Source: Dryomyza anilis
Taxonomy: Eukaryota > Arthropoda > Insecta > Diptera > Dryomyzidae
Reading direction: 5' to 3'
Length of the DNA: 64,000 nucleotides
NCBI GenBank assembly: GCA_951804985.1
Contig: OX638131.1
Span: 90,098,349 to 90,162,348, forward strand
Below the pieces are notes generated by a model that ran no database searches, was not told where the DNA came from, and saw only the letters and a program-made list of their open reading frames with translations. Numbering within the stretch: the first letter of the stretch is position 1; each line of letters opens with the position of its first letter. Positions 34,658-45,736 of this stretch are shown piece after piece. Both the position numbers and the translations under genes were made by a program.

Positions 34658-35196
34658 TACAGATTTAACAAATGTGTGGCTTTTTTCCAAGTCTTCCATA
34701 TACATTCGAATATTATTTTAAATCGGACAATATTTTTGAAAGTAAATTATGTTTTCATATTTTGAGACATTTTAATATGGCTGTTAATTTTAAGATTTTA
34801 TATAATAAATTCAATTTTAATCATATTTTTATAAAAACAATGAACTTGTGATACATATTTTTGTATACAGGGGAATTTATCGTAAATTTAAAGAAGAATT
34901 TATAATAATATGTAAATAATTTATAATTTAATTTTTAAACTATAATACACAAAATAATTGCATAATACATTTTATGTATTATGTAGTACACGTATTTCAA
35001 AAATAAAAACTACAGAAAACAAATACATACTACATATTCTGCAATATGTAGAAAACGAATTTCTAATACATTGGTAGTAAAATCCAGACAAATTAATATA
35101 AATGTATTAAAAAACGATCAAAATGTAGTAGAACAGCAATTTTTTAAAACGAAGACATAAATGTAGTATAATATACTACAGTAATTTTTTCGGTGT
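34013..35196 (-). mobile_element. Composite family F element, copy 1
   Basis: 1,184 bases, flanked by TA at 34011-34012 and 35197-35198, with ends CACCGAAAAAATACTGTA and, inverted, CACCGAAAAAATTACTGTAG. It consists of a complete inner F element (34013-34657) joined to a second F arm. The inverse of the whole composite is found at 36887-38202, including the junction sequence (CAAGTCTTCCATATACATTC). It contains palindromic TACTACAT/ATGTAGTA blocks. Non-coding. Confidence 0.75.
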
Positions 35197-36142
35197 AGTT
35201 ATGTATAATTACAAAAATTAAAATAATTCAAATTATAGTTAAACTGTCAGATATATAATTCAAAGTTAAGGTAATCAAACAATTTGTTTAACAAAACACA
35301 TTCTCAAATATATTATGCTAATTAAAAACTCCAGACAATTTCAGCAAACACTTCAAAACAATCGAGGCAAACAATGGTTGATATTGAGTAAATATTAATA
35401 AATCAAGTACAACTTCAAAATGCAGCAAAACATGCTGACAAATAATACAAATAATGAAAAGTATATTTTTGCCAAAAACAAAAAGAAAATATATAAAATC
35501 AAAACAAATTGCAACTCTTGCCGACAAAGATAAACAGTACATAAAACAACACTCAGTTCACTCGTTGCGAACAAAAGTAATGCAATCCGAAAGATACACA
35601 AAAATGCAACGAAAGATGCGCAAAATAAAGATAATCAGCATTTATGAGTTGTTTTTTCGGTGTTGTTTTTCTTTTCGGTCCTTTTTTATATTATTCATAT
35701 TTTTGTATTTCGTTGGACTTATGCTGAGCTCCACACAAAAATACAGCAAACTTCAAAGGATGTGCTGCGCGCAGCACAGGATACACTTCAGTTAATGACA
35801 CTTTACTGTGCGCTGAAGTGGTCCTACTGTGAAGTGAAGTTGCAGAAAAATACACCAAAGTGTGTTAAGAGTGGACCTGAATGTGGTCGAAGATTATGAT
35901 TACATTAGGGACTGCGTGAAGAAGGAAGCCGTGGGGGCACGATAGTAGTTTTATACTTTGGCGAAATATTCGCAGTGCTAAAACTAGCTCTTTTAAAAAT
36001 ATAAATATAGTTGGCTGAATATTGAAAATTTTACGGAATTGCAGTTAGAAGTTTTCTGTATTACACATAAAATGTAATATGTAATCCTTAAAGTATGCAA
36101 CACTTTTGGGCGCTCCAAAGAAGAGGAAACACAGAATAACTA
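35197..36142. other. Gene-free stretch
   Basis: Two overlapping frames (35454-35795 and 35660-35899) are longer than average, and the second half (35750-35900) is less AT-rich with GTGCTGCGCGCAGCAC, a 16-base perfect palindrome, at 35761-35776. I recognise no domain and no splice sites that would make a gene. Confidence 0.4.
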
Positions 36143-36409
36143 CACCGAAAAAATTACTGTAGTAAATTATACTACATTTATGTCTTAGTTTTGAAAAAAT
36201 GCAGTTCTACTATATTTTGATCGTTTTTTAATATATTTGCATTAATTTGTCTGGATTTTACTACACAATGTATTATAAATTCGTTTTCTACATATTGCAG
36301 AATATGTAGTATGTATTTGTTTTCTGTAGTTGTTATTTTTGAAATACGTGTACTACATAATACATATTTTTTATTTTAAAGACATTTTTAATACAGTATT
36401 TTTTCGGTG
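36143..36409. mobile_element. Short family F element (MITE)
   Basis: 267 bases with TA at 36141-36142 and 36410-36411, ends CACCGAAAAAATTACTGTAG and TACAGTATTTTTTCGGTG. It contains both F arms (TACTACATTTATGTCTTAG, GAAATACGTGTACTACATAA) without the core of the long copies. It is the minimal form of the family. Confidence 0.85.
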
Positions 36410-36886
36410 TATACTTAAACTTGCATCTAGGTGTCTGAATTTCAATATTAAAAATCAGTAGAGAGGTTTGGGAAATTTTTATGAAAAGACGTTTTATTGT
36501 TGGTGTAATAAGGTTAGTAAAAAATATGAAAGTTATAGTCGATCTATGTCCACTACCAATACTCTTTATATATGTGATAATGTGTTCATTTGTAAAGAAA
36601 TTAAAAAGGTCAACAGGCCTTACAACCTATAAACAATTTCCATGTTTTTTAAATACCCATAATTAGAGTGGGTGAGTGTACTGAATTTAATATTTTTTTT
36701 TGCAGACGATTCGACTAAAAAGATTTTTTGTATTTTACAATAAATTGATATAATTGATAATAAATTGAGTGAAATAATAAGGTATATTTAAGTGTGCGGT
36801 CCAGGAATGAATAATTAGAGGGTACAGCTCAAATGGTCACGACTATTTTCAAATACCAGATATTAAAAATAGCTAAATTCTAAATA
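36410..36886. other. Gene-free spacer
   Basis: AT-rich sequence with a 61-codon frame at 36481 that I do not recognise. No gene is called. Confidence 0.4.
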
Positions 36887-38202
36887 CACCGAAAAAATAC
36901 TGTAGTAAATTATACTACATTTATGTCTTCATTTTGAAAAAATGCATTTGTACTACATTTTGATCGTTTTTTAATACATTTGTATTAATTTGTCTGGATT
37001 TTACTACACAATGTATTAGAAATTCGTTATTGCGGAATATGTAGTATGCATTTGTTTTCTGTAGTTTTTATTTTTGAAATACGTGTACTACATAATACAT
37101 AAAATGTATTATGCAATTATTTTGTGTATTATAGTTTAAAAATTAAATTATAAATTATTTACATATTATTATAAATTCTTCTATAAAATATATTCTATAA
37201 ATTTACTATAAATTCCCCTGTATACAAAAATATGTATCATTTAAAGTTAATTGTTTTTATAAAAATTTGATTAAAATTGAATTTATTATATTAAATCTTA
37301 AAATTAACAGCCCTATTAAAATGTCTCTAAATATGAAAACATAATTAACTTTCAAAAACAGCTAAGTTTTGTTTATATTTTTAAAAAATGTTTAGCGTTA
37401 CCAATAATAAAAAATAATGTCCAATTTAAAATAATATTCGAATGTATATGGAAGACTTGTCAAAAAGCCACCAATTTGTTAAAGCTGTACACCGAAAAAA
37501 TTACTGTAGCATATTATATACATTTTATGTCTTTGTTTTGAAAAAAATTATTTCTACTACATTTTGTTGGTTTTTAAATACATTTGCCTTTATTTGTCTT
37601 ATTTTTTACTACACCATGTATTGAAAATTCGTTCTCTACATATTGCACAAACTGTATTGAAGTTTTGTTGTTTTTTTTGCTTTCATTTGAATTCGTGTGG
37701 GATCACCTACGAACGAATCTCGAAAGGTCGTCTCTCGTGCAGGTATAAACGAATTCTTTGGTTTCATATTGCAGAAACTGTTTTTTTGTTGTTGTTGTTT
37801 TTTTTTTTGCACACGACGGATGACTGCGAAAGAGGTATATAAATAAACCAAAACTGTCCGTAGCATCTGACCGAACCGTCATAATGAGAGATGATAGAGC
37901 TGCCACCTAAGTTTACCGCTGAATATTTTTGGTTTTAAAAGTTAGTCAACTCTGCAGTATACAAATATAGCACGCAGCTAGAGATGAGTAGTTTCAAATA
38001 AAGACAAAATGTAGGTTGTTTAATACATATGTATTGAAATTTTATATAGGAAAGCTGTTAAATTATGTAGTAATTTTCCATATAAAAACAACTACGTCAG
38101 TTTAGTAAAAATAAATACATATGCTTTTGGACGTAAATCAAATACATATGTATTTATTTTAAAGACATTTTTAGTTATTTTTAATACAGTATTTTTTCGG
38201 TG
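36887..38202 (+). mobile_element. Composite family F element, copy 2 (inverted relative to copy 1)
   Basis: 1,316 bases from CACCGAAAAAATACTGTAG (after TA at 36885-36886) to GTATTTTTTCGGTG (before TA at 38203-38204). It is the reverse complement of 34013-35196 in overall order: an outer arm (36887-37487) followed by a complete inner element (37490-38202). The flanking sequences of the two composites are unrelated, so this is transposition of the composite and not a chromosomal inversion. Confidence 0.75.
37490..38202 (+). mobile_element. Inner family F element, copy 2
   Basis: 713 bases flanked by TA at 37488-37489 and 38203-38204. The core (ATTTGAATTCGTGTGGGATC, AGGTATAAACGAATTCTTTG) is shared with 34013-34657. 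Confidence 0.75.
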
Positions 38203-38299
38203 TAAGATTATTTGCCAAATCCAAATAACAATAAAATATTTTAAAATCGAATTGATGAACGATATATATAAATTGCAATATCTATATACATGCAGCATT

Positions 38300-39115
38300 T
38301 GGTTCTTCGGTCGGTCTGTATGTCTGACTGGCTGTCTATTTACCCGTCAATCAGTCTGTATGTTTGTCCCAGTATCAGGCCTAAACCACTGTACTAAATC
38401 AGACCATGACCATGAAACCAAAAACAAAATCACCTACACAAAACAAAGCCAAAAACAGAATAGAAAAGCATACACACAAAAAAATAACAAAATCAAAAAT
38501 AAAAGCAATAACAAAAACAGAAAAGCAAAAACACCAAATCAATAGCAAATACACAAACACAAAATGAAAGATTAAAAATGTAAAAACATAAATGCAAAAC
38601 AAACCACAAAATACAAAATAAGAAGCAAAAACAAAAGTAAAAGCAAGAAACCCAATAAAAACACAAAAATGTAAAAACACAAACATAAAAACAAAAACAC
38701 AACAACAAAAGCAGATGAAAAATGCGATAGCAAAAAAAGCAAAAGGAAAAATTCAAAAAACCAAAAGCAAGGAAACAAACACAAAATCAAAAACAACGCA
38801 GAAACACAACAACAAAAACGAAAACAATAAAAAAACGCAAAAACACAAAATCTAATTATAAAACATAAAAACAAACGCAAAATAAAATCCAATACAAAAA
38901 GATAGTAAAATCAAAAGCAAAACCAAAACGGAAAACACAAAAGGCTAAAACAATAAACCGAAAAATAAAAACAAAATAAAAAACAATTACAATCAGAACC
39001 GAAATCGTAACCGGTATCGAAACCCATATAATTTTTTTTGTTGTTGGAACCGGAATCATTTTTTTTAATCTTGGAAACTGAACCGATATTCTAAATGGTT
39101 TTAGTCCCTGATAAC
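38300..39115. repeat. E-like low-complexity block and fragment of repeat O
   Basis: At 38310-38400 a decayed E tail (CAGTCTGTATGTTTGTCCCA, CCTAAACCACTGTACTAAAT) leads into 600 bases of AAAAACACAAAA-like sequence. At 38995-39110 follow GAACCGAAATCG, GGTATCGAAACCCATATAAT and GGAACCGGAATCA, units of repeat O that also occur at 49480-49640 and inside 52814-53564. Minus-strand frames across this block are artefacts of the A-rich composition. Confidence 0.55.
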
Positions 39116-40724
39116 AATAACCAAAACATATGAAACAAAATTAAAAACACATAAACAAAAAAAAAAACAAAAGAATAAAAGAATAAAAATATATAATACA
39201 GAATTTAAGCAAATTCAACAAAAAAACAACATTTTATTTTTTTTATAATTCACAAAATATTATTGTTTAAAAAAATGATAGGTAAGTAATTCCACATCAA
39301 GTCGACAGGGTTTTAATTTTTTTTTCTTCGATTTTCGTGAAATTTAATATATGGTTTTGAATAAATAAAAAAAATATTAATTGTTTTTTTTTTCGAAAGC
39401 CATTACTTCCATTTATAATTATTAAATTATTGTGAAGTTTTCGAAGTCGAATTTAGGCAAAAACAGCTATTTTGATTTGGCTCAATTTATTTCCAAAATT
39501 AGTGCTATTATTTATAAATATTCTGTCTGAAATTTGGAGGGTTGTTTTTTTTATATAAGGTGGACATAATTTGTTGTATATAACATATTTTTATCAATGA
39601 CAAATTTTTAAAAGTGAAATTAACGTAAAAAAAAATTTTGAGTTCTTTAAACTTTATTCAAAATTACGTCTGAACATTTCTAATAGATATCTGTAATCAA
39701 TTTGTGAAATTTTATTTTCGTTATTGATCCATATTTTTTTTTATTGTTCAAACTTTACTTTTTCGATTTACGTTACTTTTGATTGAGATAATTTTTTTTT
39801 TTTGCTTAATTAATTGCTTAATTAATAATAAATTAATGCAATATCGTGCAATATATATGCAATATCGGTATAATATCTTTTTAATTAAACTCAAACGTGC
39901 TGTAACTTCTTAACTGAAAGTTAGTATATAATACTTCGTTACTTTGTTTATGTTTCATTTTAAAGTTAATTACAATTATGTGTTTTAAGAAAGACTTTTT
40001 TTAATTTAGATAAAAAATTAAATCAACATCGAATATCAGTTATTACTATTGAACTCAGTTTCCAACTTCAATAACATTTAAATATATTGCATCAGAAAAC
40101 ACGTCACACAATCTTTAAATACATTTTTTTTGTATATTCATCGTTAGTACCTCGCTTACTTTAACATTTGTATTTTTTTTCAGATTTTTTTTGTTTCTTA
40201 AAGCAAAACCATCTCACATTTATTCACATCTACATCGTACGCTGCTGCTTTATATCCTTGTGTGGTACACAGGAGACTTTCGTTGACAGCCACGTCTTTT
40301 GTGACGTCGTTGTCGTCTTCGTCGTTCGACAAATTTTTATTTGCTAATGCGTGTCTTGCAGTGACTCAGTCACTGAGTCAGTGCTTGCCAAAGTACAGAA
40401 GTTGTTGGGTATTTGTGACAGGTTAGCATAGGCTGCGTGTTTAGCCGCCTGTGAAATGAAATTCGCAGGTGATTTAACAGTTATTATCCTTGCTATGAGC
40501 CTGGTCCCTTGTTGACATATATTATATAGTGGTAGTGCCTGTGAGATTGCGAAATGTTTCAGCAAAATAAATTATTATTTAACAAGCTGTGTTTAACACT
40601 AACGTATTTAGATTTATTTATTTTATATATTGAAGGTACTCACGAAATGTGTTAATTTTGTTATTTTTAAGAATGCTTTATATAGTTTTAGTTTCGTATA
40701 TTTTATGCAATTTGATGAAATCTG
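39116..40724. other. Gene-free 1.6-kb stretch with a bZIP-like motif cluster
   Basis: 39116-40190 is AT-rich; TTCCACATCAAGTCGAC near 39288 resembles the ends of element P. At 40200-40560 base composition is more balanced (TACGCTGCTGCTTTATATCC, GACGTCGTTGTCGTCTTCGT). No coding frame is convincing in this part. Confidence 0.4.
40302..40380. promoter_or_regulatory. Possible bZIP binding-site cluster
   Basis: TGACGTC lies at 40302-40308, TGACTCA at 40362-40368 and TGAGTCA at 40374-40380. The last two form a 17-base palindrome around C40371. These match the CRE-like and AP-1 core sites in letters only. No gene is seen nearby, and chance occurrence is possible. Confidence 0.25.
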
Positions 40725-42060
40725 TATATATAAAACTGTTGGATCGTCTGTTTGTTCCAGAATCACGTATAAACCGCTGAACCGATTATACTGAAATTAC
40801 ACCTGGATAATATGGAGTCCAGAGGGTGACATAGGCTACGCGGGATTAGACAAAGGGGTGTGTCACCTCCCATACAACCTAATCTTTCAAAACGGTATTA
40901 CTCGAAACTTAAAGCAGAACATAAAAGCAGAAGAACATAAAACTTAAATACAATAAAAATATTACAAAAGCAAAAACACAAATACAAGTGAAAAATCAAA
41001 CACACAAAAGCACAAGCAAAATCTAAAACTAAAACATATCAAAATCAAAATCACAATCACAAAAACAAAAAAAAACACACAATAGTAAAATTAAAAAAAC
41101 TAAAGCATAACATACAAAATCAAAATTTAAAAAACTAAAGCAAAACATTCAAAATCAAAAACACAAACGCGAAGACAAGAGCAAAAACTAAAAAACAAAA
41201 TCAAGAGCAAAATCATAAACTAAAAAATAGCAAAAACATAAAAACCAATGCAAACACATATCGTCACTGTCATGCCAAAGGGGCGAATTTGCATTTTAAA
41301 AAATGTTGGGAAATCAAATTTTAAAGTTTGAAGTGCTTTAAAAATTAGAAAAATTTATATTTTATATTTTAGTTTATTCGTCAATTATTATAACGTATAT
41401 AAAATATCTTTAGATTTGGACAACCTACTGAATTATAAATACGGATTTCGTGAGGCTATATCCAGATCAAAACGCAAATATTTTTGTTTTTTCTGATATA
41501 ACTTTTTATTAGCTCAAGATAAAATAGTAATGTAGAGGCATTAATTGTTTGTTTTTAAAGCACCTATAGATCTGCATCATTAATTAAAAATATTTTGTCA
41601 AACATTAATTTGCCATTTGTTATTTGCAGGAAAAAATGTTTGGCAAAATATTTTTAAATAATGATGCATATCAATAGGTGCTTTGAAAAGAAATAATAAA
41701 TGCCTTCACAACACTATTTTATTTTATACCAATAAAAAGTTACGGCGAAAACACGAAAAGATTCGCCCTTTTGGCATGACAAAATTTTCAATTTTAAGAA
41801 ATACCCAACAAAATGACACGCGATTTTGGCACAGCATACTTGAGGATAAACTACATTCAAAAATGTAAAAAAACACAAACACAAAGTCAAATTCAATACC
41901 AAAAACAAAACCGAAACAGAAACAAAAACAAATTTTAAAAGCGTAAAAAGAAAAAAATCAAAAGAATAGCAAAAACAAAAATAAAAGCGGGAAAAACACA
42001 AAAGTCTAAAACAGATATAAAAATAACAGTAAAAACCAAAGAAACAAAAATAAATGAACA
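40725..42060 (-). mobile_element. Composite dispersed element E, copy 5, with a nested foldback
   Basis: At 40730-40910 is an E tail (GTTTGTTCCAGAATCACGTA, ACCGCTGAACCGATTATACT, GGGTGTGTCACCTCCC), then AAAACACAAAA-type low complexity to 41265. A foldback insertion follows (41274-41785), then more low complexity to about 42060. The head is not recognised, so the right boundary is approximate. Confidence 0.55.
41274..41785. mobile_element. Foldback element with long internal hairpin
   Basis: TGTCATGCCAAAGGGGCGAAT at the left is matched, inverted, by ATTCGCCCTTTTGGCATGACA near 41764-41783. Inside it, arms at about 41498-41606 and 41636-41745 are inverted copies of each other (AAAGCACCTATAGATCTGCA against TGCATATCAATAGGTGCTTT; AACTTTTTATTAGC against CCAATAAAAAGTT), with a loop of about 30 bases. 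Whether these are one element or a nested pair is unclear. No protein is encoded. Confidence 0.65.
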
Positions 42061-42893
42061 GCTATACTTTAAAACATTATTTAAACCACAACAAAAAAAT
42101 AGATATTTTTTGAAAGTTGAACCGAAAATGTATTAATTTAAAAACTTAGAATATGATTTAATCCTGATTTACTTTATTTAAATGGTTTATTTATTTCTAT
42201 TTTTCAAGAATATTTTCTGACTCCTTTAGTTTACTAAAAGCATAACTACATAGTGGCCAATCACAAGGAAAACAACTTCAAAATTTTAATTTGAGACGCA
42301 TAATAGGTAGCTACAGGAAAATAGCCCCATGACATACACTATAATTTGCTGCCCTTAAAAACATAGTCCTCATATAGAAATGTTGTGCAACATATGCGGA
42401 CTCGAACTAAAAATGTCGATTCAATTAAAAGAAAAAAAAACGTAAGAAAAACCCCTCACGGTAACGTCAAATGTTGCGTCGAAAAATAGCATAAAATGTT
42501 AATTTAAGGTTTTGCATTATTTGCTCAAGATAATTGCGTTTGAATGCGGTTCATTTTCTGCGAGATCAATGGACGCTAAATTTGAGTGTTCGACAAATAA
42601 ACATGGCGACTGGCTGCACGACGGCAGCGTGGCTTACAACCGCTGTTTAAATGCATGCAATTGCGACATGAATGCGCAGCAGCAGTTAATGTTGCCGCAA
42701 CATGTTTAGATGCAGTTTGACAATGTGGCTATAATTATTTGTTATGTATTTTTTATACATATTAAATTATTGTAGTATATTTAAATTTATTAAATTTAAC
42801 TTCTTAAATCATTAAAAATTTAATTTCAATAGATTATACAGTGCGACAAACTGGCATAAAATTGTAGGAAATATCCCATAGATCTATTCCATA
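42061..42893. other. Gene-free stretch with one less AT-rich frame
   Basis: The frame at 42512-42709 (65 codons, with several Cys, ending in a Gln-rich stretch) has a more balanced base composition than its surroundings. No domain is recognised, and no intron or promoter signal is visible. It could be an old exon or a conserved non-coding element. Not called as a gene. Confidence 0.35.
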
Positions 42894-43221
42894 CACCCAA
42901 AGAACGAATCAGTTGGGACAACCGTCTTTTTTTGCCAACCGATTTATTTAGTTCTGTCAACATTCGACTGATTCAGTTGTATCAATTCACACAACTAATG
43001 AATACAATTGACGCAACCAATTTGTTTAGTTGTGGTAGCCAATTTAATCGGAAATCGGTTTGTTTCCCCAATCAATGTTGCAGTTGCTTCAACTAATAGT
43101 TGGTTACGCTTCATACTATTGTTTACCACAAATGAATTTCAGTTGAAACTGACTAAATTTGGTAGATGCAAATGAATATTCGTTGAAACAACTGCACGCC
43201 AAGCAATTACTTTTTTGTGTG
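42894..43221. mobile_element. Short TIR element (MITE), family K
   Basis: 328 bases between TA at 42892-42893 and 43222-43223. The ends are CACCCAAAGAACG and ACTTTTTTGTGTG. The interior is built of CAACTGATT / AATCAGTTG and related short inverted motifs (CAACCAATTTG, AATTTGGTTG-like), repeated about ten times with drift. Non-coding. Confidence 0.6.
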
Positions 43222-44045
43222 TAGACTGGTTCATGATCTAATTTTTTGCATTAATAGAATACAATTTATATGTCTTTTAATTGATTTTTAAGCGTTTTTT
43301 CAATACAGCTCAATTTTGGAATTTTGGTAAATTTTAAAATTTTTACCAAAAGCCAATTTTAGTATTTCCCTTCCATGTTTTGTTTTTTTCAACGCAAAGT
43401 CAAATATATTAAGGATAAAAAAAATATATATTAAAGTACTAAAATTAAATCGAAAAAATTGTGAAATCGAAAAAATTGTGCATTTACTCATAGTCAGAAT
43501 ACTTTGAATAGTTTTTGGTCGTAGTAGTTGACATATTCAGATATTGCAGTTCACTGAATTATTAAAATTTAATTTCTTCGGCATTTTATTAATGCAAATT
43601 GTATAAAATACATCTTTTTCTTCTGATGAAGTTGAAGAATATTTACTGTTTATATAGGTTCGCTTATCGGCTTTCTTCTGCAATTCCGATCTTAGGTGAA
43701 GTCAAACATGTTCATTGTTCAAACCCCCCGTCGAAAAAATTTATATTTTTTTTGTAATGTACATTTTTGTTTGGATTAATACGTTATTTCTGTCGAAGAC
43801 ACATTATTTCCGATCTAAAAATTATTGGAATTTTTTTATAATTTTCAAACAATACAATGGAACAATTTATTTTTGGAGCAATATTTTTTTAACAATTATT
43901 TTTTTTGTTTTAGCAATTTTTTGAAATAGTTCAAAATATTTTATTATTACCTATATTTCTTTACAATAAATACATTTTTGAAATAAAAAACATATATAAT
44001 ATGTCTATTATAACGTAAAACGAAACAAAATTGAACTGGTCAAAA
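43222..44045. other. Gene-free AT-rich stretch
   Basis: No gene is seen; the 63- and 69-codon frames are rich in F, I and K as expected by chance in such sequence. Confidence 0.4.
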
Positions 44046-44750
44046 AATGGTCAAAACTGAAATACAAAAATCCACCACACTAAAACTCACCACATTAAAA
44101 CTAACCATACTAAAATTCACCACACCAAAACTCACCACACTAAAATTCACCACACTAAAACTCACCACACTAAAATTCACCACACTAAAACTCACCACAC
44201 TAAAATTCACCACACTAAAACTCACCACACTCAAATTCACCACACTAAAACTCACCACAATTAAATTCACCGCACTAAAATTCTCCACACTAAAACTCAA
44301 CACAATTAAATTCACCACACTAAAATTCACTACACTTAACTTCACCACACTAAACTCACCACAATGAAACTAACCCCCAAAAAATTCACCACACTAAAAT
44401 TAACGACATTAAAATTCACCACTCTTAAATTCACCACACTAAAACTCAAAAAACAAAAATTCACCACAATAAAATTCACCACACTAAAACTCACTACACA
44501 AAAATTCACCACAATAAAATTCACCACACTAAAACTCACCAAACCAACATTTACCACACCCAAACTCAACACACCGAAATTACTAAACTTCTACTGGGAA
44601 AAACTACGGGGAAGAATTCTACGGGAAAGCGTTCTATAGGGAAGAATTTACAGGGAAGATTTCTACTGGGAAAATTCAACAGGGAAGCACAGTGTGAGAC
44701 AGAATTTTCTATGAGAAAAGCTGTTTTAGCGGAGAATTATTTTTGTTTTG
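44046..44750 (-). mobile_element. Composite dispersed element E, copy 6 (minisatellite and head side)
   Basis: The 15-bp minisatellite (44070-44590) is followed by GGGGAAGAATTCTACGGG-type units (44590-44690) and part of the E head (GTGTGAGACAGAATTTTCT, TTTTAGCGGAGAATTATTT). The terminal CTAGCTGGACCCG and the tail are missing, so the copy is truncated at both ends. Confidence 0.7.
44070..44590 (-). repeat. 15-bp minisatellite ATTCACCACACTAAA, third locus
   Basis: About 34 units, here often alternating ACTCACCACACTAAA and ATTCACCACACTAAA, which gives a 30-bp higher-order period over 44090-44250. Frames over 100 codons on both strands (T-L-K and S-V-V-F types) are repeat artefacts. Confidence 0.92.
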
Positions 44751-45019
44751 TTATATCTCCAATTTTATGCAAAATTCGCAAAAGTGTAGTTATATCAAAT
44801 GGTGTTCTGCTGATTTTTTTTTTTTGTTTTTGTCTATTATTTTCAGAGGGGAAGGACATGCAGTTTTGTTTGGATAGCATTTTTACTGAGATTTTTCACG
44901 GTTCCGGTGGAAGGAATAATGAAATTCCGTTGATGCAGCTCTAATAAATATACTATGCAAGTTTAACTCATTTTATGAATTTAAAAAAAAAAAAAATTTG
45001 TCTTTAAAATATGCAATTA

Positions 45020-45736
45020 AAAAATAACCAGTTGGGAAGGTTAGATCACATGGGAAATTTTAAAGTAGGTGTAATTATGATAGTTAGGATTATCAAAATT
45101 ATAGTCGGTCTAAGCCGACTACACATACCCTACACATATGTGTGGTTACCATTCAAAGTGGTATATAGGTAACCAGGGAATACGAATCCTGCAAATAACT
45201 ACAAACTTTCAATCGCTGAAGAATTACCATTCATTTGATACCCATATTTACAAATGGGTAGGTGTACCGAATTTCGATTGTTTTTTTTTTTTGGGAACCA
45301 CAAGTCGTTTCGCGGAAAAACATTATCTTCATGTATTTGTGCATGAAGTCAATATATATTTGACCAAAAAAGTTTATCTAAGCACGTAAACAGTAAAATT
45401 GAGCTGTAGATGTAAATTATACATGAGGTATTTGAATATAAATGGTCAGATCACAGGTCACAATGAACCGATCTTTCGCACATACAGCGTAGGTATATAA
45501 GTAATATAAGTTATCAGTTTCATTCATCGAACTCTTCAATTTTTTAAGTAGTAGGAATTTCAACAGACAGACAGACAGACAGACAGACGGACAGACGGAC
45601 ATCGCTAAATCGACTCAGGAGGTCATGCTGATCAAAAATATATAAACTTTTCCATACCGGAGATGCTTCGTTCTGGGTGTTACAAACGGCGTACTAAACT
45701 GAATATACCCTTTCACTTTTAGTGTAGGGTATAAAA
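45020..45736 (-). repeat. Dispersed repeat L, copy 1
   Basis: On the minus strand it starts TTTTATACCCTACACTAAAA at 45736 and runs through ACACCCAGAACGAAGCATC, TTTTTGATCAGCATGACCTC, a run of CTGTCTGT/CCGTCTGT, a TACCTATATACCACTTTG block and GTCGGCTTAGACCGACTATA, ending AACCTTCCCAACTGG near 45025. It matches 51545-52275 along its whole length. It abuts and truncates the mariner's 3' end. It shares start, end and middle landmarks with repeat N, so L and N are probably related families. Non-coding. Confidence 0.8.

Noticed and set aside
35454..35795. 113-codon frame as a gene
   Set aside because: Lysine-rich start and F/I-rich middle, as expected by chance in AT-rich DNA. No domain or splice context.
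34013..38202. A chromosomal inversion with duplicated breakpoints
   Set aside because: Homology stops exactly at the TA flanks of the composite elements, so transposition explains both copies.
42512..42709. 65-codon frame with balanced base composition as an exon
   Set aside because: No domain and no clear splice sites. Kept only as a note on the gene-free stretch.
44047..44367. Frames over 100 codons on both strands in the 15-bp minisatellites (also 3234-3878, 12673-13299, 16069-17366)
   Set aside because: The period is a multiple of three, so both strands stay open. Translations are pure repeat (TTLKL or SVVSF types) and vary in phase between copies.
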